Below, in pieces: positions 24,301-36,722 of a DNA stretch of 64,000 nt; positions within the stretch are counted from its first letter, which is position 1; each line of letters starts with the position of its first letter. The notes under the pieces were generated by a model, which saw only the letters and a list, made by a program, of their open reading frames with translations, was not told the origin of the DNA and ran no database searches. A program made the position numbers and the translations under genes. The stretch is from Plasmodium relictum (Eukaryota; Apicomplexa; Aconoidasida; Haemosporida; Plasmodiidae). The DNA lies in NCBI RefSeq assembly GCF_900005765.1, contig NC_041679.1, positions 589,057 to 653,056 of the forward strand, read 5' to 3'.

Positions 24301-25743
24301 AAATAAAAAATATTCTAATAAAATTCTTATATATTTTTATAAATATCTATGAATTTTTATAGAGTTATTTTATTTTTGGTTTTTTTCATTTTTCTTTTTT
24401 CTTCCTTCCTTTTTCTTTTTTTTTTTTTTTTTGTCTTTTATATTTTTTGTTTTAAATTAAATGGAAAAGATAAAATGAGAAATATTCATATAATTTACAA
24501 AAATCGTAATGTATGTTATCAATCCAAAAAAAAAAAATTTAATTCTTTTTTTTCCGTTTCTTTTTTTTTCTATCATTAGATTTTTTTTTTTTAATTCATT
24601 AAAAGAAATGAATAAAAATTAATTTTTAAGGATTATTTATATAAATATAAAATTTGATTATCTCCTCTTTTTTCTTTTTTTTTTTAAATTATTAAATATG
24701 TAAAACTCTCTTTTTCCTTTTTTTTTGTTTTTGTTTTTGTATATATACACAGAAGCAAATATAAAAACAATTTACTATCATATTTTTTTATTTCTTCTTT
24801 TTTATATGAAATAAAAATAGCTCGTTACATTCTTTATTATCAATTTATTTCAATTTCTAAATACATTCATATATATATATATATATATATATTTATAAAT
24901 TAAAATAAACTTGTGATGTCACTTTGATTTAAATAAAAAAAAAAAAAATATTATAAATATATATATTTAATAATATTAATTCTTTTCAAAAATAAATGTA
25001 TTTATTTTATTATTTTTTTTTTTTTTTTTATATTGATTTGTTTATTATAATTTATTTTATGTTGATAACTAAATGAAAAGAAAATATATAATAACATTAA
25101 TGTATGTATACATTTTTTTAAAAATATGAAGTACGTATTATGCATACATAAATATATAAATGCGTAATGAAATAGAGAAAATTTTATATAAAAAAAAAAA
25201 AATATATATTGTAGAAGTCATTTTTATATATTTAATTTTTTTCTTTTATTTAAATACATTAATTATATTTTTATTTAGAAAATACATACTTTTCATAAAA
25301 ATAAATTATCAATTTTTGTATAGTGAATTCTATATAATTAAATTTTTATTTTTATTTATTTTATTTTTTTTTTTTAATTCTTTTTTTATTATGTATTAAA
25401 TACGCAATTTTATATTATGTGCTTAAGAAAAATTCTAAAAAATTCAATGAAATATGTTAAAGATTTTAAACTACTATGTAACATTGAAAAGAAATTTTAT
25501 CTTTTTTCTTTTAAATAAATGAAAATTTTTTTCTCTTCAGAGTAATGAAATTAAATTCGAAAAATTCTCTTGCTATTGAAAAAGAGAATTAAAAAAATTT
25601 ATGTAGAAAACTAACGAAATAGATTAAGATAAAATAAAAAAAAATAAAATAAAAAGATAAAATATAAGAATAATAAATTATAATATTTGCAAAATAAAAA
25701 ATATAAGATTAGCAAAAATTAGGTGAATGAATACAATAAAACA
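24301..25743. other. Intergenic AT-rich DNA
   Basis: 1.4 kb between the SF-assemblin stop and the UTP14 start, both plus. T-rich in the first half, with a (TA)n tract near 24870-24892. Phe/Ile-rich frames (24349-24579, 25160-25399) read as homopolymer translation rather than genes. The UTP14 promoter and 5' UTR should be in the second half. Confidence 0.6.
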
Positions 25744-28700
25744 ATGGCTAACAAGATTATAGAAAAAAAAAATAAATTAAAAAAAAAAGATACTAAAAAT
25801 ATATTAAAAGGATTATCTTCATTAAACAAAAGAATAAAAAAATGTCATAAAATTAACAAATTTATACAAGAAAAAATATTAAAAAAAAGGAAAAAAAGCA
25901 ATGAAGAAATTATTATTAAAAAAAAAAATATCAAAAAAAATAAAGTAATTGAAAAGAAAGATGGTTTAGGCAAAAAGAAAGAAGAAAAAAGAATGAAAAA
26001 TAAAAAGTATAAAAATAATGCAAAAATTAATCATAATAATAATACCAATGATAATTCCAAATGTACTAATATAGAAGATGTTATTTTAAAAAAAAGGAAG
26101 ATTAAACACAAAAAAGAAAATAATACTAATAATAATAAAATAAAATCCGTAAAAAAGAAAAAATATAATATATATGATGATAAAGACAAAATTAAATTGA
26201 AAATTAAAAAAAAAAAAAAAAATACTATTAATAATGATAATATTTCTGATAATAATAACATTAACAATGTAAATGTTTCATTTTTTGAAGAAAATTTTTT
26301 AAATATAGAAAAAAAAAAGAAATTAAACAAAAAGTTACTTGACTTGGAAGAAGATTTTTTACAAGTAAATAATGATACAAATAAAGAACAGTTCTCAGAA
26401 AAATTTATAGATTTTTTAAATAATTATGAAGAAAGAGAAAATAATGTATCAAAAAGAAATAAAAATAATAATGAAGATAATATAAATAATGATGACGATG
26501 ACTATAAATATTTATCACTAAAAGATGATATATACAAAGTAAAGAAACCGAATGAAAAAATAGATATTTCTGATTTAATTTATTCTATTGATAATTCTTT
26601 AGGAGATAATATTAATAATGATTTAAATTATTTAAAGAAAGACAATATGAAAAATAATAATAAGCACTTATCCGTTTTAGAGGAGCAGAAATTTAACTCC
26701 TCTTTAGCTTATATTAAAAATGTAGAAACTTTAAATAAATTTAATAAGGCTTATAATGTTATACAAAATTCATATAGGGTTCAGTTTGGTTGTGAAAAAG
26801 AAGAAAATCTAAGATCAGATGAATTTCTTAATAAGAATATTTTAAAAAAATTTAATGAAGTAAAAAAAAAGAATATTAATGACAATATAGATGGCGATAA
26901 AATAAAAATAGAGGAAAGTAATGAAAATGCAGTTAAAAACAATAATGAAAATAATGATGATATTATTTATGATTATGATTTTGAAGAAGAAATGAAGAAG
27001 AATTTGCAAAAATCTAAGATGTTAATTATATCTGATGATATACTTAAAACTGAAAAAGAAAAAAAAAATGAAGAATTAAAAAAAATAGCTCAGTTGAAAG
27101 CATTATTATCTATAGAACATAAAAAAAACGCATATAAAAAACGTATTAAATCTAAATCGTATAGAAAATATTTAAAAATTAAAGAAAGAAAAGAAGAAGA
27201 AAAAATTTTAAGCAAATTGTATAGTGAATATCCTGATATAGCTAGAAGTATTAGCAATTATGAAGAAGAATATGCAAAAAAAAGAAATTTAATAAATAAT
27301 GTAAAAAAAAGAAAAACAATAAGTTTACTTAATCGTTATAAAAATGAAGAACTCAGAAAACAAATTTTAAAAAGTTTTCAAATAGATAAAGAAGAAAAAA
27401 ATATACTAAAGAAAATTATAGAAAAAACAGCAATTAAAGAAGATTATCTTTTATATACCAATTCTCATGATGGTATAAATAAAGAAATTTCCGAAGAAAA
27501 TACAATTGATGATGATAATGAAAACAGTACAAGTGATAAAGGTGATGATGATGACTTAATTGATGAAAAGAAAAAAAAAATTAAGAATGAATTAAAAAAA
27601 AGAAATTTATTACGATTTTCTTTTGTAAAGAATGCAGAAGAAAATAAAAAAAACGATGAAATATATAAAAAAAGAAAAAATATACTAAGTAGAATAGAAA
27701 ATAACGATGAAGAAAAAGATTGCTTAAGCGATTTATCTAGTGAAAAAGATATTATGGAAGATACTGTTGAATTAAAAAATGAAATTATCAAATCAAATGA
27801 AAAAGAAATTGCTAAAGCTAGAGAGCAGTTAAAAAATGATACTGATTTCTTAAATTTATTAAAAAAAAGTGACATTCTAAATACGAACAACGTTATTCAA
27901 GATCATGATATTTTGGTTGAAAGTGAAAACAATAAAAATGAAATAGCTGAAAATGAAAATGAGAATAATAAAATAGAATTAGATAAGAATGCTCTTAATA
28001 ATAGTAATAATAATCAAGAAAACATTACATATAAATTATTGAATGAAACTTTGAATGATAATAAAAAGAACGATTCAATGCAAAACAATGAAGAAAAAAA
28101 TAAACAGTTTTTAAATGATGAAGAAAGTATTAGATCTACTAATATAAATAATATAAATGATGAAGCAAATGATAAAATTAATAATATTAAAAGTATTTCC
28201 GATTTAAATGCTATAAATGATGAAGATGTTTTAAAAAGGTGTAGTGAAAACATTACTGTATACAATTTTGAACACAATATATACGAAAACTATTTAAATG
28301 TAAATGATTATGATAACAATAGAGATAATGATGAATTAGATGAATTAAGTGATAGTGAAAAAATTAAAGAAATTAAAGTTGATGCAAAAGAATGGTGTAA
28401 TTACAACACCTTATTAGATATAGAGAAGAAGCAAAAAATAAAAGAAAGAGAAATTATAGAAAAGAAAAAGAATATTCCATTACATACAATAAATGTACTT
28501 AATAAAAAAGATAAAAAATTTGATAAATATTATATTGATAAAGTACCTTATCCTTTTAATAAAAATGAATACGAAAAAACACTAAATATAAATATAAATA
28601 AAGAAATGAATGATATATCTACTTATAAACAATTAATATCTCCTCAAATAACTAACAAAATTGGAAATATTATATCACCTCTAAATAAAAATCCTTTTGA

Positions 28701-28752
28701 AATAGCAAATATTTTAACTTTGAAGAGAAACCAAAAAAAATCAAAATTGTAA
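25744..28752 (+). CDS. UTP14: UTP14, U3 snoRNP-associated SSU processome protein
   Basis: Single exon of 1002 aa starting at ATG 25744; the same frame opens seven codons earlier at a GTG just after a stop, which is not used as a start in eukaryotes. UTP14 belongs to the nucleolar small-subunit processome and in yeast activates the DEAH helicase Dhr1. The C-terminus carries the Utp14 hallmark KYYIDKVPYPFNKNEYEKTL near 935-955, preceded by DAKEWCNYNTLLD. The central block (about 455-545, with KKNAYKKRIKSKSYRKYLKI and EEEKILSKLYSEYPDIARSI) matches the conserved Lys-rich Utp14 core. Large Lys- and Asn/Asp-rich stretches make up the N-terminal 300 residues and several inserts. PWP2, another SSU processome subunit, is encoded 29 kb downstream in this window. 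Confidence 0.88.
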   Translation: MANKIIEKKNKLKKKDTKNILKGLSSLNKRIKKCHKINKFIQEKILKKRKKSNEEIIIKKKNIKKNKVIEKKDGLGKKKEEKRMKNKKYKNNAKINHNNNTNDNSKCTNIEDVILKKRKIKHKKENNTNNNKIKSVKKKKYNIYDDKDKIKLKIKKKKKNTINNDNISDNNNINNVNVSFFEENFLNIEKKKKLNKKLLDLEEDFLQVNNDTNKEQFSEKFIDFLNNYEERENNVSKRNKNNNEDNINNDDDDYKYLSLKDDIYKVKKPNEKIDISDLIYSIDNSLGDNINNDLNYLKKDNMKNNNKHLSVLEEQKFNSSLAYIKNVETLNKFNKAYNVIQNSYRVQFGCEKEENLRSDEFLNKNILKKFNEVKKKNINDNIDGDKIKIEESNENAVKNNNENNDDIIYDYDFEEEMKKNLQKSKMLIISDDILKTEKEKKNEELKKIAQLKALLSIEHKKNAYKKRIKSKSYRKYLKIKERKEEEKILSKLYSEYPDIARSISNYEEEYAKKRNLINNVKKRKTISLLNRYKNEELRKQILKSFQIDKEEKNILKKIIEKTAIKEDYLLYTNSHDGINKEISEENTIDDDNENSTSDKGDDDDLIDEKKKKIKNELKKRNLLRFSFVKNAEENKKNDEIYKKRKNILSRIENNDEEKDCLSDLSSEKDIMEDTVELKNEIIKSNEKEIAKAREQLKNDTDFLNLLKKSDILNTNNVIQDHDILVESENNKNEIAENENENNKIELDKNALNNSNNNQENITYKLLNETLNDNKKNDSMQNNEEKNKQFLNDEESIRSTNINNINDEANDKINNIKSISDLNAINDEDVLKRCSENITVYNFEHNIYENYLNVNDYDNNRDNDELDELSDSEKIKEIKVDAKEWCNYNTLLDIEKKQKIKEREIIEKKKNIPLHTINVLNKKDKKFDKYYIDKVPYPFNKNEYEKTLNININKEMNDISTYKQLISPQITNKIGNIISPLNKNPFEIANILTLKRNQKKSKL

Positions 28753-29361
28753 ATAATAAAAAAAAAAAAAAAATTTCCTATTTTTAAATATATATATTTA
28801 TATATATATATATTTCATAATTTTATTTGTTATACTTATTTGTTTTTCTTATGTATTAATTTGTTATTTTTATTTTATATATATATATATTTTTTTTAAT
28901 TTATTTAGAATAATTTTAAACATTTATAAATATACATAAAAAATGAAAAAAAAAATTGTAAATATATTATAATTAAATAAGTTTCAAATTAATACTTTAA
29001 TTATCTTTCTATATAAATGTGTATAAACTTATTTCCTTTTAATTTTTTTTTTTTTAACAAATTGAACTTTGTTTTATAAGATATTTTCTTTTCTAATAAG
29101 AATTATTTTAAAAACAAAAAATAAAATAAAGTGAAATCAAGTAAAAGAAAAGATTAAGTAAAATAAAATTAATTATATAAAAAAAAAAAAGAAAATAAAC
29201 AAAAACTTAAAAGAAACAACAACAAAAAAAAAAGGTTAATTTAATTATTTCATTTTAAATTAACATTTTGTAAAAAAAATTTCAAATAAATATACAAAAA
29301 AAAATTACAAGGTTATAAAATTAAGCCGATTTTATTCTCAATATGTATGTTGTCAATATTT
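28753..29361. other. Convergent intergenic region
   Basis: About 600 bases between the 3' ends of UTP14 (plus) and the cyclophilin-SYF2 gene (minus). AT-rich with (TA)n near 28793-28812 and 28877-28890; no gene or RNA recognised. It should contain both polyadenylation regions. Confidence 0.6.
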
Positions 29362-31209
29362 TTAAATTGTTCTTTCAAGATTTTGCCTTATTTCTATTGT
29401 GTGTTTATTAAAATAACGATCTAATTTTTTATTGTATATTTTATTTCTTTTATTAATATAATTTTTAAATAATTCATTTTCTTCATTTCTTTTTCTACTA
29501 AATTTACTTCTTAATTCTTCTTGTTTTTTGCAGAATTCTAAAATTTTATTTTTATCGTTTTCTGTACATACTGAGTTATCATTAATTAATAAATTGTTTC
29601 CATAAAAATTATCACCAAACAATTTTTTCTTTTCATCATATATTTTTCTATTTATAGAAAAATTAAATTTTATTTTCTTATATAAATCTATATCATTATC
29701 TAAATCAAAAGCATTTTTTTTCTTTTTTTTTTTCATTATACTTTTTACTTTAACTGCACTGGTATTATAAAGTTTATAATTTTTTTTGTTTTCTTCATCA
29801 CTACTTTCAGCTATTTTTTCATTTTTACTATTTTTTTCATTATCCTCATTTTGTTCTTTTTCTTTTAGTTCTATCTCTTTTTTTTTTTCTTCTTCTTCTT
29901 CCTCTCTATTTTCTTCATTTTCCTCACCTTTATTTTTATTTATATCTTTATTAGATTCATTCTTATTTTTTCCTTGAGGGATTGTATTTTTAATTGTTAG
30001 GTTTTTCTCTTGCTTGTATTGTAAATATTCTCTGAATTTTTTCATTTGATTGTTAGAATTTCCATATAACTTTTCTCTTTGAACTTCCATTTGATTTAAT
30101 GCTTTTGATTGATTAATTTTTAATTGTATATTTAGCAATTTTTTCTCTCTTTCTGACATTTGTTTGTTTAAGTTATTGTACTCATATGAATATATAAGAG
30201 AATTATCTTTATTTGTTATTTTATTATTTTCCTTTTCACTTTCATTCTCTACTATATCTTGTTTTGAAATTTTATCTGATGAAACTTTCTCTTCATTGGT
30301 ATTATTTATACATTCCTTCAAATTATCAAAACTTATTTCACCGCTTTTCCTAAAAGGAACTTTGTTTTTAGAAATATTATCTATATCTGAGAGAATCTTA
30401 TTTAACAATTCAATACCTTTTTGTTTTTCAGTAATTTCTTTTTTTTTTTTTTTTTTTGATTGAAATTTTCCAAAAACATAATCATCATTATTACTATCAA
30501 AATATTTGTCATCATCCTCTGCCTCTACCTCTAACTCATCATCATCGTCATTAGTTTTTTTTTCATTTAAATTTGCAAATAAATTATCAATATATAATTG
30601 TCTTGATGAAATTTTATCACTTTTAAAAAAAGATTCACTTACTTCATTGCAATCAGAAATATAAACATTTATTTTAGGCATAAAATTCTTAGTTACAGGG
30701 ATTATTTCTATTGCTCTTAGTATATGCATATTTTTAATAACTCTTCCTATAATTATATTTTTATTATTATATTTATTTACTTTATTTAAAGTAATTTTAA
30801 ATATAGACGAATATTTTTTATCTTCGATTTCTACCATTGTTAGTAACCCAGCATTTAAATGCCTTCTTTTTGAATATTCTTTTTTATACGACTTTCCATA
30901 TATACATTCCAGTTTTTCATATTTATTTTCTTTTGATAAATTACTATTTACTCTATTTTCATAAGTTATTTTATTTCTTAAATATCCACTTTTTATACAT
31001 TTATTTTTTTTAATTTTTTCCACTTTACAATTTTTATAGGATAGAATTTCATCAGAATAAATACTGTGATATTTATTACCTTTACATAAGTTTAAAAAGT
31101 TTTCAGTTGATTTTTTTATTTCTTCATCATTAAATAATTCAAAATAAACTTTTCCTAAAATAATTGTATTTATTGAAAATTCTAAATATACATATTTTTT
31201 TCTTCCCAT
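29362..31209 (-). CDS. Cyclophilin-like domain fused to SYF2 splicing factor domain
   Basis: Starts at ATG 31209 (MGRKKYVYLEFSINTIILGK); the frame is open further upstream but only through a hydrophobic AT-rich 5' flank. The product is 615 aa, single exon. Residues 1-190 follow a cyclophilin fold (VYFELFNDEEIKKSTENFLN LCKG; later GRVIKNMHILRAIE and NVYISDCNEV). Aligned by eye with human CypA, the catalytic residues R55, F60, Q63, F113, W121 and H126 are replaced (for example E64, N69, I72 here), so isomerase activity is unlikely. Residues ~390-615 match SYF2, a spliceosomal NineTeen-complex protein: the end YINKRNKIYNKKLDRYFNKH then TIEIRQNLERTI is the SYF2 C-terminus, with KLFGDNFYG and KFSRKRNEE before it. 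The linker is Asp/Glu/Lys rich. Role in pre-mRNA splicing is inferred from the SYF2 part. Confidence 0.8.
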   Translation of the reverse strand: MGRKKYVYLEFSINTIILGKVYFELFNDEEIKKSTENFLNLCKGNKYHSIYSDEILSYKNCKVEKIKKNKCIKSGYLRNKITYENRVNSNLSKENKYEKLECIYGKSYKKEYSKRRHLNAGLLTMVEIEDKKYSSIFKITLNKVNKYNNKNIIIGRVIKNMHILRAIEIIPVTKNFMPKINVYISDCNEVSESFFKSDKISSRQLYIDNLFANLNEKKTNDDDDELEVEAEDDDKYFDSNNDDYVFGKFQSKKKKKKEITEKQKGIELLNKILSDIDNISKNKVPFRKSGEISFDNLKECINNTNEEKVSSDKISKQDIVENESEKENNKITNKDNSLIYSYEYNNLNKQMSEREKKLLNIQLKINQSKALNQMEVQREKLYGNSNNQMKKFREYLQYKQEKNLTIKNTIPQGKNKNESNKDINKNKGEENEENREEEEEEKKKEIELKEKEQNEDNEKNSKNEKIAESSDEENKKNYKLYNTSAVKVKSIMKKKKKKNAFDLDNDIDLYKKIKFNFSINRKIYDEKKKLFGDNFYGNNLLINDNSVCTENDKNKILEFCKKQEELRSKFSRKRNEENELFKNYINKRNKIYNKKLDRYFNKHTIEIRQNLERTI

Positions 31210-31444
31210 TTTTTTTACATATGTGATTGCCAATATATTGATTATATATATATTTACATCAAAAAAAAAAATAAAAAATATATATATATAAAAGGAATAA
31301 AGGAATATACATACAAATGTATTTTTATATTTATAATACAATTTATATGAAAATTATTATAAGAAAAAGGTTTATATAACTACTCTTATAAATTTTATTT
31401 CAGAAAACAATTCATATATACTTTTTTTTATTAATACTTTCTTC

Positions 31445-31494
<50 letters not shown>

Positions 31495-31726
31495 TTACTT
31501 TTTATAACATTTTTTCATTTTAATTTATAAAACCTTTTAAAATTTTCAAAAAAAAAAAAAAATTCATAAATATAAAATGCCATAAAAAAAAAAAAGGAAA
31601 AAATTGATTTGTAATTTTTTCTTAAAATATTCTGCACAATTTAAAAAAAAAAAAAATTTAACTTTTTTTTTTTTTTGAATGATAAATATTTTAACGATAT
31701 TTTTTTATTAAAAATCTTATATAGAA

Positions 31727-31769
<43 letters not shown>

Positions 31770-31814
31770 TAAAATCGTTGAAATAAAAAATTTTAGTTCT
31801 GTTTTATTTACAAA
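31210..31814. other. Divergent intergenic region
   Basis: 605 bases between the divergent cyclophilin-SYF2 (minus) and small two-exon (plus) genes. Holds (TA)n tracts at about 31448-31491 and 31736-31764 and many A runs. No gene recognised; presumably a shared promoter. Confidence 0.6.
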
Positions 31815-32306
31815 ATGGGTTTAAAGAAGAGATATGAATATTCACCATTAGAAGAAGTATTTTTTCCGAAAAAGATTGAGAATTCTCAATATTATGAAGA
31901 TATTGAGGAAAAAAAAAATGAGAAAATTAATATTAATACTATAAAAGATAATTTATTAAATCATGATATATCATTAGATGTTTGCCTAAAGCACAAAGAT
32001 AAATACTTAAATACAAAAAATACAAACAGCATTCAAAATTATTTTTTCTTCTATGATTATAGAAAATGTATATATAATATTGACGGAAAATTATATATAG
32101 ATCAGAACCCTTTTAAAATATTAAGTAATTATTTTTAACTTCTTTATTTTATTTTTTTTTAAATATATTTATTATTAATATAAAAATTATTTTTAAATTT
32201 TCATTTTTTTCATTTGTTAGATGATAATTCAAAACGTGATGATAGATTAAATGAAGTAGATGATTCTCAAAATTATAACACCTTTATGTATGCTTATAAT
32301 ATATAA
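31815..32306 (+). CDS. Small protein of unknown function, two exons
   Basis: Exons 31815..32124 and 32221..32306 give 131 aa. Donor TTAA|GTAATT, acceptor CATTTGTTAG, phase 1 on both sides. I do not recognise the protein. It begins MGLKKRYEYSPLEEVFFPKK: Gly2 followed by a basic stretch makes N-myristoylation conceivable, but this is only a motif-level remark. Residues 80-100 (FFFYDYRKCIYNIDGKLYID) look structured; the second exon ends QNYNTFMYAYNI. It has little low complexity compared with its neighbours, which argues for selection. Without splicing the frame ends four codons after the donor (107 aa). It is divergent from the cyclophilin-SYF2 gene and convergent with calcineurin A. Confidence 0.7.
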
Positions 32307-33218
32307 GAAGGATTAAAAAATGAATATTTCTTTTTTCTAAATATATTTTTTGATTATTATTTTATTTATTAATTTTTTTTTTAATAAAACTAATAATATA
32401 CTTCTGATATATTTTTAAAAGAAGAAATATTCTGTAAGAATATTAAATGATTACTTTTTAAAGAAAAAAAGAAAAAGAAAATTTTAATATATAATAAAAT
32501 TAAAAGATATTAATTTAATATAAAATTAAAAGTTTTTAATTTTTTATCATTTTAATTTAGTCAAAACTTTATATACTAAAAGAAAAAAAAATTAAAATTG
32601 GAATATAGCTTTATTAGTGAATACCTATAAATATAACCAAAAAATATATAATTAAATCTAATTTATAGGGTACATATAAAGAAAGAAAAAAAAAATTTAA
32701 CATAATTCATAGCAAAATTTTATGTATATGAATATTAATAGAAATATGTATAAAGTAGATTAAAAAAAAAAAAGGCATCTAAATGTTTTTAAACAAAATT
32801 CCTTTTTCTTTATTAAGCAAATATATATTTGTTAAATAAATTATATATTAAAAATTATTTAATAAATATAAAATACTTTATTATTAATTACAATATCAAA
32901 AAATGTGTATATATTTTTTTTTTTTTACTAAAATTGAGATAAATGTGTAGATATATAAATGCATTTTTTCATATTTTTTTTTTACAAAAATTTATAAAAA
33001 TATATATTTAATTTTATTTTATTTAAAAATATGAAGTTAAAAATTATATATATATATATAAGTTCTAATGTTTTATTTCTATATATATATTAATTTCATA
33101 TAGATATTATTAGTTATGCACTATAAAAAAAATTTCTATTAAAAATATTTATTTTTTCATTTTAGGTAGTATATTCCATTTAAAATATATCTTTATCATT
33201 ATATTTATTTAGAATTGT

Positions 33219-33283
<65 letters not shown>

Positions 33284-33332
33284 CTTATTTACAATTCAAA
33301 ATAATAGGACAAATGCTAATCAATATTATATG

Positions 33333-33392
<60 letters not shown>

Positions 33393-33734
33393 TAATAATT
33401 ATAGAATATATGTATTCATTTCAAATATATATTATATTTATAAAAAAAAAAGAAAAAAGAAAAAAAAAATCAAACTTTTTATACATATATTCTTTTTTTA
33501 ATAAAAAATAACATATATGTATAAATTCTCATACTTTTAAAAAAGTAATAGTTTTATATAAACAAATAAGTGTCTGGGTATATAAAAAAATATTATATAT
33601 ATACAGGTATATATATTAATACATATATGTATCCTTGTTTTAAATTATTTAAATTTAAATCACAATAAATTAAGCCATTTCATAAAAATTACTTTTACTA
33701 AATTTTATATGATTTCATTTAATTTTTCAGAATT
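32307..33734. other. Convergent intergenic region with long (TA)n
   Basis: 1.4 kb between the 3' ends of the small gene (plus) and calcineurin A (minus). It contains the two longest TA microsatellites nearby, 33222-33281 and about 33335-33372. No coding frame of note; the Tyr/Ile frame at 33313-33501 translates the TA repeat. Confidence 0.65.
33222..33281. repeat. (TA)n microsatellite, ~60 bases
   Basis: Nearly perfect TA dinucleotide repeat, followed ~55 bases later by a second one (33335-33372). Such repeats are length-polymorphic and can fold back on themselves. Confidence 0.9.
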
Positions 33735-36676
33735 TTATTCATTAAATGGTCTTTTTTCATTAATACTATCTATTTCTTTAACTTTAGTGAATTTTTCTAA
33801 TTCATTTTCTAAACCCTCTTTTCCAGTTAATAATAGACCAACAGGGATTCTATATCCGGGACTACATCCTTTTAGTTGAACAATTAATTCATTTTCTTTT
33901 CTTAAAGTTCTGAATACTCTCATTAATCTACCAACCGATTGAACTTTTTTTCTTAATGCATCAGATCTATCTTTTGGAACTTGTCCTCCATCATTTTTTT
34001 TAATTTTTTCTTCATAATCTTTTTTATCTATTGTCTCCTCTTCTGTTTTAATATCATTTTCTTTTAAGTTCTCTTCTATATTATCTTCTTTGTCATCATT
34101 ATTTAAAGCAGCAGCCTTTTTATTATTTTCATCAATATAATTTAAGATTTGTATAACTTCATCTGGTAGTACAACATCATTTATATCATCATCTGTATCA
34201 TTGGCACTATAGTTTAGAAGAGAGTAAAGCATTTCCGTAACTTTTTCACTAACAAAAGGTAATGACCATGTAAATAAGTTCATAAAGTTCGGAAGATGAT
34301 AAGGATGAGGAGAAAAGCTAAACTGTTGTATATTTAAAGTGTTGCTATCAAATTTTAAAACAGCTCCTTTATTATTATAAACATCACAATAATTGGGTGC
34401 AGAAAATATTGTTATAACTATAGGAAATCCTGTTTTTAAATTTGTTTGATGCATTTTATAACCTTCTAATTGAGCTTCATGAGCTCTTATTATTGACAAT
34501 AACCCATTTTTTTCTAGAAAGGTTGTAGCTGCATTGTAACCAAAAAAATAACTACAACCTCTTATATCATTTGGAAAATATGATTCTGTTTGAATAGTAT
34601 GTTCTTCTTTATCCTCATCAATAGGATCTGCCCATAATATATCACAAAAAATACCTGATCTTGGTGGCTCTTGAAATCTTGTAAAAGAGCAAATTTGGTT
34701 TAATAAAATTAATTCTGGTGATAAACCACCATGGACACCTAAAAATTTCCCGTTAATTACTGCTGATAATGGTATAGTATCAAAAGATTCCATGAATGCA
34801 TAGTAAACTACTATATCATATTTATATTCACATTCATCTCGAAAATTGAAAAAGGTTGTCATTTGCCTGCATTCATGATTTCCTCGTATTAACCATATTC
34901 TATCAGGAAAATTTATTTTTAATGCATATAATAATAATAGTACTTCTATACTAAATGATCCTCTATCTACATAATCACCTAAAAATAAATATTGAGTATT
35001 GTCTGGATTTCCACCAACTTCTAATAATTTTAGTAAATCATAATATTGGCCATGTATATCACCAACTATTGTTATAGGGTCTTTTAACCTTAACAAATTT
35101 GGTTCGTTACTCACTATATCAATTACTTTTTTTATTATATCTAAACAATCTTCTTTTCTTATTCTTCCTTCTTTTTTTAAATGATCTCTTAATACTTTAT
35201 AGTCTGGTGGCTCGTCGGTACCATTAGGATATAATAAATCTAAATTTAAAGGCTTTAAAAGAAAAAAAAAAAAAAAATTATTAACTGATCATAATGTTTA
35301 TAATAAATATATGACAATATATATACCATTAATAAATACAATATATACTTTATTTTAAAAAAAAAAAAAAATATATTTATATATATATATACAAAAACAC
35401 AAAAATGTAAAAATTATGAAAAATATATAAAAATAAATAATTTTTCATTTTTTCTACAAAACTTTTTACAAATTAATAATATTTCATTAAGCTATATTAT
35501 TAAATTAGAAATTTCTCTTGTATTAAATAAAAAATGATCATACTCATAATTTTAAAATAAATTAAAATAATAAGTTTTGTTTTATATTCATAACAGATAC
35601 ATTGTTCAAAATAAAATATATTTAAAATTTAAACGTTTATTTTATGATTTTTTTTTAATTAAATTTGAATAAAGAATTAAATAATATATATATACTTCTA
35701 TCTATTGAATGTGTATGATATTTTTTTAAAGAAATATTTTTGATAATTTTTTTTTTTTGTCTAAAATATATTTCTCACTACCAATTTTTCTTCTTATTAA
35801 TATATATTTTTATATTTTATTTGTTGTACTATAAATTTTTATCCATTTATTTTCCATAATAATATAAAATTTTTTTTTATACTATATTTTTCTAGACATA
35901 TATCTCTTTTCTTACATCTCTTATTTATCACTCCCAATATATATATATATAATATTTAATTAATTACTTCTGCATATATTTTCTTTTCAATCAAATATAT
36001 AACTTAATAAAAATTACATAAATTTAAAAAAAGAATTTTCATGTTTAATTATTCTTGGAAATGAAAAAAAAATATTTCTTTTTAGTAAGATTTTAGTGTT
36101 TACACAATATCTATATATATATATTTATCTGAATATAAAATAATATTTTCATTAATATAATGAAAAAGAAAAAGAAATTCCTTATTTTTTTTTTTAAATA
36201 TACAGTATAATTTATACAAAAGAATAATCTTTAAAATGCTAATAGTAAAAGACTTATAAAATATTCTTAAATAAATAAATGTCATGCCTAGCAACACATA
36301 AACATTTTACTATTTTTTTTTTATATAATTTTATCATTTTCAATGGATATTTTTGAATTTTTCATATTACATATTTTTGTATTACAATAAAAATTTGTTT
36401 AGTGTTATCAAACTACACACTTCTGAATATCTAGGATATAGTCAAAATTGTGTTAATAGAAATGTATTTTCATTTTAAAATAATATATTTTTCTTATTAT
36501 AGAATATTTTTATCATTATAAAGTAAATATTGTAATATCTTCATTATTGAGAATTAATATATTTAAACGTAAATCTTAAAAATTATATTTAATGATAAAT
36601 ATATAAACTAATAGTTGTACTGTTGTAAATATGAAATATTTCTTGTATATTTGTTTAAATATAATAATTTTCAATA

Positions 36677-36722
<46 letters not shown>

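Noticed and set aside
25160-25399. Plus-strand hydrophobic 79-codon protein upstream of UTP14
   Set aside because: Composition is that of A/T-run DNA (Ile, Phe, Lys, Tyr) and no splice partner was found.
27465-27890. Minus-strand Ser/Phe-rich frame
   Set aside because: Antisense to UTP14 low-complexity coding sequence.
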